DNA of 64,000 bases from Pseudomonas sp. TMP9 (GTDB lineage Bacteria; Pseudomonadota; Gammaproteobacteria; Pseudomonadales; Pseudomonadaceae). Below are positions 1 through 10,100 of this stretch, one piece after another (position 1 is the stretch's first letter; each line of letters opens with the position of its first letter). Below the pieces are notes generated by a model. That model searched no databases. It saw only the letters and a list, made by a program, of their open reading frames with translations, and was not told the DNA's origin. The translations under genes and the position numbers were made by a program. Location: NCBI RefSeq assembly GCF_037943105.1, contig NZ_CP149803.1, forward strand, positions 2,894,001 to 2,958,000, written 5' to 3'.

Positions 1-1
1 G

Positions 2-79
2 ACCAGCGCCATCGAGCAGGCCGCCGGTAAGCTGGGCATCGGTGATCTCAATCCAGACACCGCTGACCACAGCTTCTGA
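2..79 (+). CDS. C-terminal end of a probable imelysin-family protein (partial)
   Basis: Only the last 25 codons are present, ending in TGA. The residues seen (TSAIEQAAGKLGIGDLNPDT then ADHSF) do not by themselves identify the family. The call rests on context: the next genes are a di-heme lipoprotein, an imelysin lipoprotein and a DUF1513 protein, and in Pseudomonas this trio follows an IcmP-type imelysin (established order, from memory). It runs off the left edge. A hairpin with a T tract follows 40 bases later, so transcription probably ends or is reduced there. Confidence 0.5.
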   Translation, partial: TSAIEQAAGKLGIGDLNPDTADHSF

Positions 80-118
80 TCAAAACGCTGACTCGCTGCG
101 CGTCAGCGATGCCCGCTC

Positions 119-153
119 AAAAGCCGCACCCCTGCAAAGAGGCGCGGCTTTTT
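119..153 (+). terminator. Rho-independent terminator after the partial imelysin gene
   Basis: Stem AAAAGCCGC (119-127) pairs with GCGGCTTTT (144-152) and runs into T residues. It separates the first gene from the downstream lipoprotein genes, which suggests those have their own promoter in 154-258. Confidence 0.75.
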
Positions 154-179
154 AATAGCTGCGGCTTTTAGTCACCATT

Positions 180-198
180 GATAATGCAAATCCGTCTT
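180..198 (+). promoter_or_regulatory. Possible Fur box
   Basis: The 19 bases match the classical Fur consensus GATAATGATAATCATTATC at 13 of 19 positions by my count, with the first seven (GATAATG) identical. It lies about 60 bases before the di-heme gene and after the terminator, where an operator would be expected. Iron control of imelysin operons is known for Pseudomonas; its use here is inference. Confidence 0.4.
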
Positions 199-258
199 AT
201 TTAAACAGTGACGGGCTGTTAATGTTTAGTCACTGTTTTCTGCTGCGGATGTTCATGC

Positions 259-1674
259 ATGTTTGCGCCGTGTCGCCTCGCATTATTACTGGCCCTTGGA
301 CTGTCGCTAACGGCCTGCGACCAAACTCCACGCTTCACCCAAGCGGAACCCGGCGAAGCCTTGTCTGCCGGCAGCGCTACCGTGCGCAAAACTGACCAGA
401 ATGCCTTCTCTCTGCCGTCGGCTAACCTGGCACCCTCAAGACGCTTAGATTTCAGCGTCGGTAACAGCTTCTTCCGTAACCCTTGGGTCAGCGCGCCGGC
501 CACCACCACCGCGCGCGATGGCCTTGGCCCGCTGTTCAATACCAACGCCTGCCAGAACTGCCACATTAAAGACGGTCGCGGCCACCCGCCTGCCGCGGAT
601 GCGCTCAGTTCAGTGTCGATGCTGGTGCGCCTGTCGATCCCAGCTGGCAGCGAGCATGCGGCCATTATTCAACGCCTCGGCGTACTGGCCGAACCCACCT
701 ACGGCGGCCAATTGCAGGACACAGCCAACCCCGGCATTACTCCAGAAGCCAAGGTGCGCGTCAGCTACAGCAGCGAGCATGTAAGGTTTGCTGACGGCCT
801 GCAGGTAGAGCTGCGCAAGCCTACGCTGCAGATCAGCCAACTCGGCTACGGCGCCCTGCACCCCGACACGCTGTTTTCGGCCCGAATCGCCCCGCCGATG
901 ATCGGCCTTGGCTTACTGGAAGCGATTCCTGAGGCGGCCATCCTGGCCAATGCCGACCCCGAGGATAGCAACGGCGATGGTATTTCCGGGCGCGCCAACC
1001 AGGTCTGGGACCACGCAGAGCAGCGTACCGTGCTCGGCCGCTTTGGTTGGAAGGCCGGGCAACCAAACCTCAATCAACAAAATGCGGATGCTTTTGCCAA
1101 CGACATGGGCCTGACCAGCACGTTGATCAGCCATGACAATTGCAGCGAAACGCAAACAGACTGCCGCAATGCCGCGAATGGCGGTGCACCGGAAGTCAGC
1201 GATAACATTCTCGCCAACGTGCTGTTTTACACCCGTAACCTCGGCGTACCGGCGCGCCGCGATGCTGATACGCCGTCGGTGTTAGCCGGTAAAAACCTGT
1301 TCTATCAGGCCGGCTGTCAGGGCTGCCACACCGCGAAATTCACCACAGCCCCGGACGCGGCTGAGCCCGAGCTGGCCAACCAAGTGATCCGCTCCTACAC
1401 CGACCTGCTGCTGCATGACATGGGCCCAGGCTTGGCCGATAACCGCCCAGAGTTCCTCGCCACGGGTAACGAATGGCGCACCCCACCGCTGTGGGGCATC
1501 GGCTTGACCGAAACAGTTAATGGTCACACCCAGTTTTTGCATGACGGCCGCGCCCGCACTCTGCTGGAGGCCATTGCCTGGCACGGCGGTGAAGCCGAAG
1601 CCGCCAAACAACAGGTACTGACATTTAACGCTGATGAGCGCGACGCGCTGTTGGCCTTCCTGAACTCGCTGTAA
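259..1674 (+). CDS. Di-heme c-type cytochrome lipoprotein (COG3488, 'thiol oxidoreductase' family)
   Basis: 471 residues. The N-terminus is a lipoprotein signal with lipobox LTAC, the lipidated cysteine being C20. Two heme c attachment motifs are visible: C98-x-x-C101-H102 near the N-terminus and C353-x-x-C356-H357 in the C-terminal cytochrome domain. It should be anchored in the outer membrane or periplasmic face and pass electrons; the physiological substrate of this family is not established. It is the first gene of a tight run with an imelysin lipoprotein (11-base gap with a good AAGGAG site) and a Tat-exported DUF1513 protein, a set associated with iron acquisition. Start choice: the ATG places the signal peptide immediately at the N-terminus. 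Confidence 0.85.
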   Translation: MFAPCRLALLLALGLSLTACDQTPRFTQAEPGEALSAGSATVRKTDQNAFSLPSANLAPSRRLDFSVGNSFFRNPWVSAPATTTARDGLGPLFNTNACQNCHIKDGRGHPPAADALSSVSMLVRLSIPAGSEHAAIIQRLGVLAEPTYGGQLQDTANPGITPEAKVRVSYSSEHVRFADGLQVELRKPTLQISQLGYGALHPDTLFSARIAPPMIGLGLLEAIPEAAILANADPEDSNGDGISGRANQVWDHAEQRTVLGRFGWKAGQPNLNQQNADAFANDMGLTSTLISHDNCSETQTDCRNAANGGAPEVSDNILANVLFYTRNLGVPARRDADTPSVLAGKNLFYQAGCQGCHTAKFTTAPDAAEPELANQVIRSYTDLLLHDMGPGLADNRPEFLATGNEWRTPPLWGIGLTETVNGHTQFLHDGRARTLLEAIAWHGGEAEAAKQQVLTFNADERDALLAFLNSL

Positions 1675-1684
1675 GGAGTCACCG

Positions 1685-2746
1685 ATGAACCGCTCCCCCC
1701 TAGGCTTAGCTTTACTCAGCCTGACACTCACCGCCTGCAGCCCAGCGGACCCGCAGCAACAGGTCAGCCGCGCGCTGACCGATGGCGTGGTGCTGCCGAT
1801 TTACAGTGCGTGGCATGAGGCCGACCGCCAACTGGCGAGCAGTGGCCAAGCCTTCTGCACCAACCAGCAAAGCCTTGCCCAAGCGCGCCAAGCCTTTGCC
1901 AGCGCGCAGAGCGCTTGGGCCGCTGTACAACCGGTGTTGCTCGGCCCATTGGCGGAAGGTAACCGCGCCTGGCAGGTGCAATTTTGGCCTGACAAAAAGA
2001 ACCTGGTCGCGCGTCAGGTTGAAGCGCTGGTCAGCAAGAAACCTACCTTAACCCCGGCTGACTTGGATACATCCAGCGTCGTGGTGCAAGGCCTTACTGC
2101 CTATGAATACCTGCTGTTTGATTCGGCGATTGACCTAAACAACGCCGAGCAAAAAGCCCGCTACTGCCCGCTGCTCGTGGCCATTGGCCAACACCAGCAA
2201 ACCCTCGCGGCCGATGTACTTGCTAGCTGGCAGAGTGAAGACGGCATGGCGGCGCAGCTAAAGGACTTCCCCAATGCGCGCTTCGCAGAAGCCCCGGAAG
2301 CGGTGGCGGAATTGCTGCGCACCCACGTCAGTGCCATTGATGGACTGAAAAAGAAACTCGGCACGCCCATGGGCCGGCAAAGTAATGGTCAGCCGCAGCC
2401 TTATCAAGCCGAAGCATGGCGCAGCAACGCCAGCCTGACTAACCTCGCGGCCAGCTTAGCCAGCGCTGAACGGATGTGGCTGGGCGCCGAACAAGACGGT
2501 ATCCAAGCGCTACTGGGCAGTGATCAAGACGCGCTAAAACAACGTATCAACGTCGCCTACAGCGACACCCGTCAGCGCCTAGCGGCTGCCCAGCGCCCAC
2601 TCGCTGAACTGCTCGGTGACGAAGCCGGCCGCGCCGAACTCAGCGCTCTGTATGACAGTTTGAGCACTCTGCATCGCTTGCATGAAGCCGAACTGGCGAA
2701 AACCTTGGGCATTCAATTGGGCTTCAACGCCCATGACGGCGACTGA
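1685..2746 (+). CDS. Imelysin-family lipoprotein
   Basis: 353 residues with a lipoprotein signal ending LTAC (C18). The body is all-helical in composition and has the family's helix-bundle character; GLTAYEYLLFD around residue 140 corresponds to the conserved imelysin GxxxxE region. Imelysin proteins (IcmP, EfeO relatives) are envelope proteins linked to iron uptake; the peptidase activity reported for IcmP is not assured for this shorter paralog. A Shine-Dalgarno AAGGAG lies across the stop of the di-heme gene, so the two are translated from one transcript. The next gene starts 4 bases after its stop. Confidence 0.85.
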   Translation: MNRSPLGLALLSLTLTACSPADPQQQVSRALTDGVVLPIYSAWHEADRQLASSGQAFCTNQQSLAQARQAFASAQSAWAAVQPVLLGPLAEGNRAWQVQFWPDKKNLVARQVEALVSKKPTLTPADLDTSSVVVQGLTAYEYLLFDSAIDLNNAEQKARYCPLLVAIGQHQQTLAADVLASWQSEDGMAAQLKDFPNARFAEAPEAVAELLRTHVSAIDGLKKKLGTPMGRQSNGQPQPYQAEAWRSNASLTNLAASLASAERMWLGAEQDGIQALLGSDQDALKQRINVAYSDTRQRLAAAQRPLAELLGDEAGRAELSALYDSLSTLHRLHEAELAKTLGIQLGFNAHDGD

Positions 2747-2749
2747 ACC

Positions 2750-3895
2750 ATGCAGATCAACCGCCGCGCCTTTCTCGGCCTCAGTGCAGCCGCCGTGGCC
2801 GCCACGGCAGTGGCCGCCACGTCACTCACTGCGACAGCATTGATCGGCAACACGCTGGCCGGTTGGACGCTTATTAATGGGGGCGCACAGCCGCTGCTGC
2901 TGTCGGCGCGGAATAACAGCGCCGGTAAGCATTTCGCGGTCGGCTATCGGCTGGACGGCAGCCAAGCATTCGCCACGCCAGTTGGCGAACGCTGCCACGA
3001 TGTGATCGCCCATCCGTTTTTGCCCATGGCACTGTTTGTTGGGCGCCGGCCAAGTACCGAGAGCTACTTGATCGACACCCGTGACGGCCGCCTGCTGCAA
3101 ACCTTACGCTCAGCCCAGCAGCGCCATTTTTACGGCCATGCGGTGTTTCACAAAGACGGCGAATGGCTGTACGCCACCGAAAACGACACCTCTGAACCCG
3201 GTCGCGGTGTGCTCGGCGTCTACCGCCTGCAAGGAGAACAACTCCTGCGCAGCAGCGAATTGTCGACCCACGGCATTGGTCCGCATCAGCTGCTCTGGCT
3301 GCCAGACGGTGAAACCCTGGCGGTGGCCAACGGCGGCATCCGCACCGAGGCCGACAGCCGCGTTGAGATGAACCTAAGCAGTATGGAGTCGAGCCTGGTG
3401 CTGCTGCGCCGCGATGGCAGCCTGGTGAGTAAAGAACAACTGCCCGAGCAGATGAACAGCGTGCGCCATATGGCCGTGGCCAGCGATGGCACCGTTGTCA
3501 CCGGCCAGCAATATATGGGCGAGTTCAGCGATAACGTACCGCTGCTTGCGATTAAACGCCCCGGCCATGCCTTTCAGCACTTCCCAGTGGCCGAAGCGCA
3601 GCGCCAGCTGATGAGCCAATACACCGCCAGCGTGGCGATCCATAGCGAACTGCGCCTGCTCGCCCTGACTGCACCGCGCGGCAACCGCGTATTTATCTGG
3701 GATTTAGACAGCACCGAACTGCGCCTCGATGCGCACGTGGCCGACTGCGCCGGCGTGGGTGCGGTCAGTGACGGCTTTGTCGTCAGCAGCGGCGTGGGCC
3801 GTTGCCGCCTGTATAACTGCCGCCCTGCACGCATTGTCAGCCACCCCCTGCAACTGCCCGCAGGGTTATGGGACAACCATTTGCGCGTAGCCTAG
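2750..3895 (+). CDS. Tat-exported DUF1513 beta-propeller-like protein
   Basis: 381 residues. The N-terminus NRRAFLGL followed by a long Ala-rich hydrophobic stretch is a twin-arginine export signal, so the protein is probably folded, perhaps with a cofactor, before export to the periplasm. The remainder has repeated short blocks (HAVFHKDGEWLYATEND, HQLLWLPDGETLAVANGG, VRHMAVASDGTVV) like blades of a seven-bladed propeller. Molecular function is unknown. It is last in the di-heme/imelysin/DUF1513 run, with a 3-base gap to the imelysin gene, so a shared envelope iron function is the best inference. Confidence 0.85.
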   Translation: MQINRRAFLGLSAAAVAATAVAATSLTATALIGNTLAGWTLINGGAQPLLLSARNNSAGKHFAVGYRLDGSQAFATPVGERCHDVIAHPFLPMALFVGRRPSTESYLIDTRDGRLLQTLRSAQQRHFYGHAVFHKDGEWLYATENDTSEPGRGVLGVYRLQGEQLLRSSELSTHGIGPHQLLWLPDGETLAVANGGIRTEADSRVEMNLSSMESSLVLLRRDGSLVSKEQLPEQMNSVRHMAVASDGTVVTGQQYMGEFSDNVPLLAIKRPGHAFQHFPVAEAQRQLMSQYTASVAIHSELRLLALTAPRGNRVFIWDLDSTELRLDAHVADCAGVGAVSDGFVVSSGVGRCRLYNCRPARIVSHPLQLPAGLWDNHLRVA

Positions 3896-3952
3896 CCGGT
3901 AGGCGTGAACTTACCCCCCACCTGCACGCCTGAAACACAATACACAACATGT

Positions 3953-3979
3953 TAAAGAACGCCGTCGCAGAGCCGATCT
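3953..3979 (+). promoter_or_regulatory. Sigma-28 (FliA) type promoter for the chemoreceptor at 4097
   Basis: TAAA (3953-3956), exactly 15 bases, then GCCGATCT (3972-3979). The FliA consensus is TAAA-N15-GCCGATAA; only the last two bases differ. It lies 118 bases before a chemoreceptor gene, a normal member of the FliA regulon. A second chemoreceptor in this window has an equivalent site at 44583. Confidence 0.75.
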
Positions 3980-4096
3980 ATACTTTTGCGTGATCGCTTA
4001 TCACGCCCCGTTCGATCGGCTGTCGAGGGGGAATCTTTGCCGTAAGGCGCACTTGATGTCTCAGGCATCCCGCCTTCCACATTTAGGGGTATCACC

Positions 4097-5722
4097 ATGT
4101 TCCTGAAAACATCCTTGCGTGCGCAAATACTCGCCCTACTCGGCGCAAGCCTGGCACTGATTCTGGTGACGGCGCTGGCCTGCTTTAGCTTCCTGTCCAA
4201 CGGTATGCAGGCCTACCAAGGTCTGCTGGCCGGGCCATTAGAGAAATCGGCGCGAATTGACGCGACCAATCTGAACTTCAAGACTCAGGTTCAGGAATGG
4301 AAGAACGTCTTGCTGCGGGGCAGTGACAAGGCTCAATTCGACAAATTCTGGGGTCAGTTCGAGGCGCAGGAGCGCAACGTGCAGGACCAGTTGGGGCAAC
4401 TGAGTGAACTGGCAGTTAACGACCGCACCCTCAAAACCAAGATCGATAACTTGCGCAATGAGCACCAGATACTTGGGGTGAATTACCGCAAAGGCCGCGA
4501 TGCCTATCTTGCCGCAGGCGCTGACTTTCGTATCGGTGACAAAGCGGTATCAGGCATCGACCGCAACACGGCTCAGCAAATGGAAGCACTGGCCATCGAA
4601 CTGCATAAACAGGGGTTGGAGCAGGCAACGCTGATCAACGCTGCAGCTGATCGCACGATTATCTTGGGCACTCTGCTGATGCTCGGCGCCACAGTTATTA
4701 TCGGGCTGTTCGGCTTGTGGCTAATCAACCGTAACCTGATTACCCCAATCCGCGAATTAATCGAACACATCGCCCAACTCAGCCAGGGCAACTTCGGCAA
4801 ACATGTTGAGTCCATTCGCCAGGATGAGCTGGGCAAGCTGGCCGTGGCCGCTAATATCCTGCGTGATTTTCTAGCAGACACCTTCACCCGCTTGAAGCGC
4901 AGTACCGTCGATTTAGATACGGCCAGCGGCGAACTCAACTCCATTGCCACGCTAATGGCTCAGGGCACTCGTGAACAATTTTCGCGCACCGACCAGGTGG
5001 CCACAGCCATGCATGAAATGTCTGCTACTGCCCAGGAAGTTGCTCGCCATGCAGTCGAGGCTTCTAGCGCTGCCGATGCTGCTGACAACGCGGCCCGTAA
5101 GGGCGAAATGGTTATGCAGGCGACCATCAGCACCATTACTGATATTCGCGGTGAAATCAGCAACACCTCCGAAGTGATTCGCCGCCTGGAAAGCGACACT
5201 GGACGTATCAGCAAAGTGTTGGAAGTGATTCGCGGCATCGCCGAGCAGACCAACCTGCTGGCGCTAAACGCGGCCATCGAAGCAGCGCGGGCGGGCGAGC
5301 AAGGACGCGGCTTTGCGGTCGTTGCTGACGAGGTCCGTACCCTTGCCCAGCGCACGGCCGTATCCACTGCTGAGATTCATCAGATCATTGATACGGTGCA
5401 AACGGGGGCAGTCAATGCGGTGCGCGCCATTCAGAGCGGCCAGCAGCGCAGCGAGGAAGGCGTGACCCGGGTCACTGAGGCGGGTGCCACATTACAGCTG
5501 ATCACTCAGGCCGTGGAGGCGATCCGTGATATGAACCGGCAGATCGCCACTGCTGCTGAGGAGCAGACCTCGGTGGCCGAAGACATCTCACGTAACCTCA
5601 CAGAGATCACTGCCATTGCCACGGCAAACCAGGAAAACGTACTACGTACCGAACGTGCTGGGGGAAACCTGCAGGTACTGTCCAGCCAGCTCAACGAGGT
5701 CACCCAACGCCTAAGTGCATAA
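4097..5722 (+). CDS. Methyl-accepting chemotaxis protein
   Basis: 541 residues. TM1 is at about residues 10-32, a periplasmic helical ligand domain at 33-185, TM2 at about 186-208, HAMP at about 209-262 and the cytoplasmic signalling domain to the end. The diagnostic hairpin tip [20 protein letters not shown] is near residues 383-402. There is no C-terminal CheR-binding pentapeptide; it ends QRLSA. The ligand is unknown; the sensor part looks like a four-helix bundle rather than a Cache domain. It stands alone between the DUF1513 gene and the RND pump, with a FliA-type promoter upstream and a strong terminator downstream. Confidence 0.93.
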   Translation: MFLKTSLRAQILALLGASLALILVTALACFSFLSNGMQAYQGLLAGPLEKSARIDATNLNFKTQVQEWKNVLLRGSDKAQFDKFWGQFEAQERNVQDQLGQLSELAVNDRTLKTKIDNLRNEHQILGVNYRKGRDAYLAAGADFRIGDKAVSGIDRNTAQQMEALAIELHKQGLEQATLINAAADRTIILGTLLMLGATVIIGLFGLWLINRNLITPIRELIEHIAQLSQGNFGKHVESIRQDELGKLAVAANILRDFLADTFTRLKRSTVDLDTASGELNSIATLMAQGTREQFSRTDQVATAMHEMSATAQEVARHAVEASSAADAADNAARKGEMVMQATISTITDIRGEISNTSEVIRRLESDTGRISKVLEVIRGIAEQTNLLALNAAIEAARAGEQGRGFAVVADEVRTLAQRTAVSTAEIHQIIDTVQTGAVNAVRAIQSGQQRSEEGVTRVTEAGATLQLITQAVEAIRDMNRQIATAAEEQTSVAEDISRNLTEITAIATANQENVLRTERAGGNLQVLSSQLNEVTQRLSA

Positions 5723-5737
5723 GTCGCTTTAGATAAG

Positions 5738-5768
5738 AAAAAATGCCAGCCGCAGCTGGCATTTTTTT
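5738..5768 (+). terminator. Rho-independent terminator after the chemoreceptor
   Basis: Stem AAAAAATGCCAGC (5738-5750), loop CGCA, and GCTGGCATTTTTTT (5755-5768). Strong hairpin with a U tract 15 bases after the stop codon. Confidence 0.92.
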
Positions 5769-5905
5769 TAAAACCTGACTCAGTAGGAATTTTTTACACC
5801 GCCGCTTTGCACAAATGCCAATCTTTGACAGGCCTCGACACGAGGTCTACTGTGCCCCACTTGCCTATTCCCAGGCCCCTCTCCGCCTTGCCAAGGAACC
5901 GGAAT

Positions 5906-7036
5906 ATGTTGCTCCGTCGCATGCTGTTTATGCTCGGCGCCGTACTCGTTGTGGTACTCGCCCTCGCCGCCTACAAAGGCTATTCCATTTATCAGCAAGT
6001 GCAGACGTTCTCGGCACCGCAGCCGGCTATCAGCATTGATGCTGCAACGGCAGAACAACGACCATGGCAGAGCCGTATTCCGGCCATCGGCACGCTTATC
6101 GCATTCCAAGGCGTCGACTTGACGGTTGAGGTCGGTGGCACCGTGCAAAAGGTGCTGTTTACCTCGGGTGAAAACGTCGGTTTTGAACAACCGTTGATCC
6201 AGATGAACAGCGATGTAGAGCAAGCCAACCTGGCCACCGCGCAAGCAGACTTAGGGTTAGCGCGGGTGGAATATGAGCGCGGCCGCAGCTTGATCAACCG
6301 CCAGAGCATCTCCAAGAGCGAGTTCGACCGCCTTGCCGCCAGCCTGCAAAAAGCCGATGCCAGCGTCGCGCAACTGCAAGCGCAACTGGCCAAGAAACGC
6401 ATCTTGGCACCGTTTGCCGGCACCATCGGCATCCGTCAGGTCGATGTCGGCGACTTCCTGGCCTCCGGTACCACCATTGCCACCCTGCAGGACCTGAGCA
6501 AGCTGTACGTGGACTTCTTCCTGCCGGAGCAAGCGGTGCCCAAGCTGGCCATTGCTGAGCGTGTGCGTTTCCGGGTCGCGGCCTACCCAGGCGAAGTGTT
6601 TGAGGGTGAAATTAGCGCGATTAACCCCAAAGTCGAAAACACCACGCGTAACGTGCAAGTGCGTGCCATGTTGGCCAACCCCGAGAACAAATTGCTGCCT
6701 GGCATGTTCGCCAATATAGAGGTGCTATTGCCCGGTGATGAGCAGGTGGTGGTCGTGCCGGAAACGGCGATCAACTTCACCCTCTACGGCAACTCGGTGT
6801 ACCTCATCAACGAGAAAAAAGATGAGAGCGACCAAGTGATCAAAGATGAAAACGGCCAGGCCGAGCTGAGCGTGGAACGGCGTTTTGTTGAGACGGGCGA
6901 GCGTCGCGAGGGCCAAGTGATCATCAGTAAAGGCCTGCAAGCCGGTGAGCGGGTGGTCTCTGCTGGCCAGCTGAAACTGGATAACGGTGCCCATGTCAGC
7001 ATCGCCAACGCACCGGCCAAGCCGAGCGACGAGTAA
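5906..7036 (+). CDS. mexV: RND efflux periplasmic adaptor (MexV-like)
   Basis: 376 residues from the ATG at 5906, chosen over an in-frame upstream ATG at 5807 because AAGGAA lies 7-8 bases before it and the protein then begins with a membrane anchor (MLLRRMLFMLGAVLVVVLAL). The rest has the membrane-fusion layout: lipoyl half-motifs (GTLIAFQGVDLTVEVGG; KRILAPFAGTIGIRQVDVGD), an alpha-hairpin between them, and beta-barrel and membrane-proximal domains. It links an inner-membrane RND pump to an outer-membrane channel. It is followed by the pump gene after 83 bases. The mexVW assignment comes from its position after the imelysin/di-heme operon, as in PAO1 (from memory). No outer-membrane factor gene is nearby; MexVW is known to borrow OprM. 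Confidence 0.8.
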   Translation: MLLRRMLFMLGAVLVVVLALAAYKGYSIYQQVQTFSAPQPAISIDAATAEQRPWQSRIPAIGTLIAFQGVDLTVEVGGTVQKVLFTSGENVGFEQPLIQMNSDVEQANLATAQADLGLARVEYERGRSLINRQSISKSEFDRLAASLQKADASVAQLQAQLAKKRILAPFAGTIGIRQVDVGDFLASGTTIATLQDLSKLYVDFFLPEQAVPKLAIAERVRFRVAAYPGEVFEGEISAINPKVENTTRNVQVRAMLANPENKLLPGMFANIEVLLPGDEQVVVVPETAINFTLYGNSVYLINEKKDESDQVIKDENGQAELSVERRFVETGERREGQVIISKGLQAGERVVSAGQLKLDNGAHVSIANAPAKPSDE

Positions 7037-7119
7037 CAGGCTGCTGCATAACGTCGAACCCGCAACGTAGGCAGCGGCGCAACGGCGCAAAGTGACCGGC
7101 GCTGCAAAGGAATTTATTT

Positions 7120-10100
7120 ATGGCTTTTACTGATCCCTTTATCCGTCGCCCGGTACTGGCGACCGTGGTCAGTTTGTTGATCATCCTGCTTGGCTTCCAG
7201 GCGTTCAGCAAACTCACCATCCGCCAGTATCCGCAGATGGAAAACGCACTGATCACGGTGACCACGGCTTATCCCGGGGCCAATGCCGAGACTATTCAAG
7301 GCTACATCACCCAGCCGCTGCAGCAGAGCCTCGCGAGCGCCGACGGTATCGACTACATGACCTCGGTGAGCCGACAGAATGTGTCGATCATCTCGATTTA
7401 TGCGCGCATTGGCGCCAACAGCGACCGTTTATTCACCGAATTGCTGGCCAAGGCCAACGAGGTGAAAAACCAGCTGCCGCAGGATGCCCAAGACCCTGTA
7501 CTGAGCAAAGAAGCCGCCGACTCCACGGCGCTGATGTACATCAGCTTCTACAGCGAGGAGTTGTCCAACCCGCAGATCACCGACTACCTCTCGCGGGTTA
7601 TCCAGCCCAAGCTGGCCACCCTGCCGGGTATGGCTGAAGCCGAAATTCTCGGTAACCAAGTGTTTGCCATGCGTCTGTGGCTCGACCCGGTGAAGATGGC
7701 CGCTTACGGCGTGACCGCCAGCGACGTTAACAATGCGGTGCGCCAGTACAACTTCCTGTCCGCCGCGGGCGAGGTGAAAGGCGAGTACGTGGTCACCAGC
7801 ATTAACGCCGAAACCGACCTCAAGTCAGCCGACGCATTTGCTGCCATCCCGCTGAAAACCCTAGGCGACACCCGCGTACTGATCCGCGATGTGGCGCGGG
7901 TGGAAATGGGCGCAGAAAGTTATGACTCCATCAGCTCTTTTGATGGCACGCCTTCGGTGTATATCGCCATCAAGGGCACACCCGGCGCCAACCCGCTGGA
8001 TGTAATTAAGGAAGTGCGCAAGGTCATGCCCGACCTTGAGTCGCAGCTGCCGCCGAACCTCAAGGTGTCGATTGCCTACGACGCAACGCTGTTTATTCAA
8101 GCGTCCATCGACGAGGTGGTGAAAACCCTGTTTGAGGCGGTGTTGATCGTCATCGTCGTGGTGTTCCTGTTCCTCGGGGCCTTCCGCTCGGTGGTGATCC
8201 CAGTGATCACCATCCCGCTCTCGATGATCGGTGTGCTGTTTTTTATGCAGCTGATGGGTTACTCGATCAACCTGCTCACGCTGCTGGCGATGGTGCTGGC
8301 CATCGGCTTGGTGGTGGACGACGCCATCGTTGTGGTGGAGAACATCCACCGGCATATCGAAGACGGCAAAACCCCCTTCGATGCGGCGATTGAAGGCGCG
8401 CGCGAGATTGCCGTCCCGGTGGTGTCGATGACCATTACTCTGGCGGCGGTGTACGCCCCAATCGGCTTCCTCGAAGGGCTTACGGGAGCGCTGTTTAAGG
8501 AGTTTGCCTTAACCCTGGCCGGTGCCGTGATTATCTCGGGCATCGTCGCCCTGACCCTGTCACCGATGATGTGCGCCAAGTTGCTGCGCCATGACGAGAA
8601 CCCATCCGGCTTATCGCACAAGCTCGACCAGATCTTCAACGGCCTCAAGCAACGCTACCAGCGCGCTCTGCACAGCACCCTCGACACCCGCCCAGTGGTG
8701 TTGGTTTTTGCGGTAATCGTGATGTGCTTGATCCCCGTACTGCTCAAATTCACCGAAAGTGAGCTGGCCCCAGAGGAAGACCAAGGCATCATTTTTATGA
8801 TCGCCAATGCACCGCAGCCGACCAACCTCGACTACTTGAATAAGTACACCGACGAGTTCGTGACCATCTTTAAGGAGTTCCCGGAGTATTACTCCTCCTT
8901 CCAGATCAACGGCACCAGCGGCGTGCAATCCGGTATCGGCGGCTTTTTGATGACGCCATGGGACGAGCGCGAACGCACCCAAATGGAGATTTTGCCGGAG
9001 GTGCAAAGCCGTCTGTCGCAAATTGCCGGCTTGCAGATTTTCGGCTTCAACCTGCCCTCTTTGCCGGGTACCGGTGACGGCCTGCCCTTCCAATTTGTGA
9101 TCAACACCCCCAGCGACTACCAGTCGCTGCTGCAGGTGGCGGAGAAGGTCAAACAACGCGCCGTGGCCTCGGGCAAGTTTGCCTTCCTTGACGTTGACCT
9201 GGCCTTCGACAAACCCGAAGTGGTGGTGGAAATCGACCGCGAAAAAGCCGCGCAAATGGGTGTGTCCATGGAAGACCTCGGCCTGACCCTGGCCAGCCTG
9301 CTCGGTGAAGGCGAGATCAACCGCTTCACCATCGACGGTCGCAGCTACAAAGTGATTGCCCAAGTCGAGCGGCCCTTCCGCGACAACCCGCAGTGGCTGA
9401 GCAGCTACTACGTGAAGAGCGAAAGTGGCGCGATGCTGGCGCTGTCGACGTTAGTTAAGGTCAGCGATCGCGCCCGGCCGACCCAGCTCACCCAGTTCCA
9501 GCAGCTCAACTCGGCGATCATCCAAGGTGTACCCATCGTCAGCATGGGTGAAGCCATCGAGACGATCACCACGATCATGCAAGAAGAAGCGCCAGCCGGC
9601 TTTGCCTATGACTTTGCCGGCGCCTCGCGCCAACTGGTGCAGGAAGGCAACGCGCTGTACATCACCTTCGGCCTGGCGCTGGCGCTGATCTTTTTGGTGT
9701 TGGCGGCGCAGTTCGAAAGCTTTCGCGACCCTCTGGTGATCATGGTCACAGTGCCGCTGTCGATTTGTGGCGCACTGATACCGCTGTTCTTGGGCTTCTC
9801 GAGCATGAACATCTACACCCAGGTGGGCCTGGTCACGCTGATTGGCTTAATCACCAAGCACGGCATCTTGATCGTCGAGTTCGCTAATCAATTGCGACGT
9901 GAGAAGGGCTTGTCACGCCGAGAAGCCGTCGAAGAGGCCGCGGCGATTCGCCTGCGCCCCGTATTGATGACCACCGCTGCTATGGTGTTCGCCATGCTGC
10001 CACTCATTCTGGCCACTGGCGCCGGCGCGGTGAGCCGCTTTGATATCGGCTTGGTGATCGCCACTGGCATGTCGATCGGCACGCTGTTCACCTTGTTTGT

